Position numbers and translations under genes: made by a program
Notes under the pieces: generated by a model
The model's database searches: none
The model's input: the letters and a program-made list of their open reading frames with translations, nothing else
What the model was told of the DNA's origin: nothing
Part shown: positions 62,276-64,000 of the stretch, piece by piece
How positions within the stretch are numbered: the stretch's first letter is position 1
How the letters are laid out: each line of letters begins with the position of its first letter
Source of the DNA: Hyphomicrobiales bacterium
GTDB lineage: Bacteria; Pseudomonadota; Alphaproteobacteria; Rhizobiales; Beijerinckiaceae
Assembly: GCA_026400535.1 (NCBI GenBank)
Contig: JAPLOU010000052.1
Location: 180,715-244,714, forward strand
Length of the DNA stretch: 64,000 nucleotides
Direction: 5' to 3'

Positions 62276-63604
62276 ATGCGTCTGTCCCGCTATTTCCTGC
62301 CCATCCTGCGTGATACCCCCAAAGAAGCGGAGATTGTCTCGCATCGCCTGATGCTGCGCGCCGGGATGATCCGCCAGCAGGCTGCGGGCAGCTACACGCT
62401 GCTGCCGCTCGGCCTGCGTGTCTTGAACAAGATCAACGCCGTCATCCGCGAAGAGCAGAACCGCTCCGGCGCGGTCGAGCTGCTGATGCCAACCATACAG
62501 TCAGCCGATCTCTGGCGTGAGAGCGGCCGCTATGACGCCTATGGCAAGGAGATGCTGCGGATCCGTGACCGGCATGACCGCGAAATTCTGTTCGGACCGA
62601 CCAATGAGGAGATGATCACTGAGATCTTCAGGTCCTACGTGAAGTCTTACAAGGAACTGCCGCTGAACCTTTACCATATCCAGTGGAAGTTCCGCGACGA
62701 GGTGCGCCCGCGCTTCGGCGTGATGCGGGGCCGCGAGTTCCTGATGAAGGATGCCTATTCCTTCGATCTCGACAAGGCCGGCGCTGTCCATGCCTACAAC
62801 AAGATGTTCGTAGCCTATCTGCGCACGTTCGAGCGCCTCGGCCTTAAGGCGGTTCCCATGCGGGCCGACACCGGCCCGATCGGCGGTGATCTCAGCCATG
62901 AGTTCATCATCCTGGCCTCGACGGGCGAAAGCGAAGTCTTCTGTCACCGTGACTTCCTCGATTTCGCCGTGCCGCCGGCCGACACGGATTTCGACGACGT
63001 CGCAGGTCTGCAGGCTATCGTCGACCGCTGGACATCACTCTATGCCGCTACGTCCGAGATGCATGACGAAGCTGCCTACACAGCCATTCCCGCAGCGTCG
63101 CGGGTTTCGGCGCGCGGCATCGAGGTCGGCCACATTTTCTACTTCGGCACCAAGTACTCCGAACCCATGGGCGCGACTGTCGCAGGCCCCGATGGCAAGG
63201 ACACCCATGTGCACATGGGCTCTTACGGCATCGGCCCGACGCGGTTGATCGCGTCCCTGATCGAAGCCAATCATGACGATGCGGGCATCATCTGGCCTGA
63301 TGCGATTGCGCCCTTCACGGTGTCGCTGCTCAACCTGAAAACGGGCGATGCCGGAACGGAGGCCGCCTGCGACAACGTCTACGCCGCGCTGACGAAGGCG
63401 GGTGTCGATGTTCTTTACGATGATCGTGACGAGCGTCCGGGCGCCAAGTTTGTCGTCAACGACCTGATCGGTTCACCCTGGCAGCTGATCGTCGGACCCA
63501 AGGGTCTCGCGGAGGGCAAGGTCGAGCTGAAGCGTCGCCGGACCGGCGAGCGCGAGGTGCTGACACCAGCCGCCGCGCTTGACAAACTGATCGGCAAGGC
63601 ATGA
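62276..63604 (+). CDS. proS: Prolyl-tRNA synthetase, short form
   Basis: Class II aminoacyl-tRNA synthetase that charges tRNA-Pro. ATG 62276 ([18 protein letters not shown]) is used; the frame runs on to 62192 without family support. Class II motif 1 and motif 2 regions are visible ([31 protein letters not shown]), and [16 protein letters not shown] is motif 3. Its 442 residues lack the roughly 180-residue editing insertion of E. coli ProRS, a known alphaproteobacterial form. lolC follows 7 bases downstream. Confidence 0.96.
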   Translation: MRLSRYFLPILRDTPKEAEIVSHRLMLRAGMIRQQAAGSYTLLPLGLRVLNKINAVIREEQNRSGAVELLMPTIQSADLWRESGRYDAYGKEMLRIRDRHDREILFGPTNEEMITEIFRSYVKSYKELPLNLYHIQWKFRDEVRPRFGVMRGREFLMKDAYSFDLDKAGAVHAYNKMFVAYLRTFERLGLKAVPMRADTGPIGGDLSHEFIILASTGESEVFCHRDFLDFAVPPADTDFDDVAGLQAIVDRWTSLYAATSEMHDEAAYTAIPAASRVSARGIEVGHIFYFGTKYSEPMGATVAGPDGKDTHVHMGSYGIGPTRLIASLIEANHDDAGIIWPDAIAPFTVSLLNLKTGDAGTEAACDNVYAALTKAGVDVLYDDRDERPGAKFVVNDLIGSPWQLIVGPKGLAEGKVELKRRRTGEREVLTPAAALDKLIGKA

Positions 63605-63611
63605 TCCGGCC

Positions 63612-64000
63612 ATGAACGACACAGCGGCGGACACGCGGCCATTTGCGCGCTTCGAGTGGATGCTCGCGTCGCGCTATTTACGCACGCGGCGGCGCGAGGG
63701 CTTCGTATCCGTCATCGCCGGCTTCTCGTTCCTCGGCATCATGCTGGGGGTTGCTACTCTGATCATCGTGCTCTCGGTGATGAACGGCTTCCGCAAGGAG
63801 TTGCTCGACAAGATCGTCGGCGTGAACGGCCATATCTTCCTCACCCCCATCGAACGCCCGCTCGACGACTACCGCGAGGTGGCGGACAAGCTCATGGCCG
63901 TGCCCGGCGTGAAGCTGGCAATCCCGATGGTGGAGGGGCAGGCGCTGGCCTCGTCGCAGTACGGCAACAGCGGCGTGCTCGTGCGCGGGATGCGTGAAGC
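63612..64000 (+). CDS. lolC: Lipoprotein-releasing ABC transporter permease LolC, 5' part
   Basis: The N-terminal 129 residues of an inner-membrane permease that, with LolD, releases lipoproteins for transport to the outer membrane. ATG 63612 gives MNDTAADTRPFARFEWML, then ASRYLRTRRREGFVSVIAGFS, the first transmembrane helix (about 35-58) and the start of the periplasmic domain with LSVMNGFRKELLDKI. The gene is cut by the window end. proS-lolC-lolD is a common alphaproteobacterial arrangement. Confidence 0.93.
   Translation, partial: MNDTAADTRPFARFEWMLASRYLRTRRREGFVSVIAGFSFLGIMLGVATLIIVLSVMNGFRKELLDKIVGVNGHIFLTPIERPLDDYREVADKLMAVPGVKLAIPMVEGQALASSQYGNSGVLVRGMRE

Overview
The window is GC-rich chromosomal DNA from an alphaproteobacterium, most likely order Hyphomicrobiales (Rhizobiales). 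The evidence is the gene order rpsF-rpsR-DUF2232-rplI-dnaB-alr-radA, the nuo operon ending in birA-RNase J-epimerase-DUF1467, a NuoE with a C-terminal helix-hairpin-helix extension, a short prolyl-tRNA synthetase, and an alphaproteobacterial GTTC-N7-GTTC LexA box between ssb and uvrA. Almost everything is core housekeeping. I see no CRISPR array, rRNA, tRNA, prophage or intact insertion sequence.

Layout. 1-15159: respiratory complex I operon from the 3' end of nuoB to nuoN, with two extra small membrane-protein genes (after nuoD and after nuoH), two intergenic palindromic repeats and a palindromic element inside nuoE. 15170-18332: birA, RNase J, methylmalonyl-CoA epimerase, DUF1467. 18333-18707: intergenic region with a probable minus-strand small RNA. 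18708-23112: two cyclophilins, queA, a membrane-anchored TPR-like protein, der. 23127-32726 (minus): SDR, purF, cvpA, radA, alr, dnaB, rplI, DUF2232, rpsR, rpsF. 33127-39831: fatty-acid genes fabD-fabG-acpP-fabF, then mltG, yicC, gmk. 39821-45530 (minus): lptF-lptG-lptD-rsmA. 45691-48054: pepA, holC, a small lipoprotein. 48068-52519 (minus): ABC-F ATPase, a decayed IS481-type transposase, an M20 peptidase, ssb. 52800-59453: uvrA, a PP2C-type phosphatase, gyrA. 59454-61672: a degraded stretch with a xylF-like remnant, an intact HAD phosphatase and an AraC-type remnant. 61673-64000: coaD, proS and the 5' end of lolC.

How the genes work together. The first 15 kb encodes one machine, NADH:ubiquinone oxidoreductase. 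The fab cluster supplies acyl chains for membranes and lipid A, and lptF/lptG/lptD export lipopolysaccharide. ssb, uvrA, dnaB, holC, radA and gyrA serve replication and repair. Many neighbours overlap by 1-4 bases, which suggests translational coupling.

Most interesting points: an unannotated 28-codon ORF whose start codon lies in a hairpin loop and whose stop overlaps the acpP start; the probable small RNA at 18344-18496; the palindromic element translated within NuoE; two non-canonical membrane genes in the nuo operon; and a gene order that looks like a 43-kb block, with ends that are normally neighbours, placed between DUF1467 and proS. I found no convincing wholly new multi-gene system; the novelty here is small-scale.
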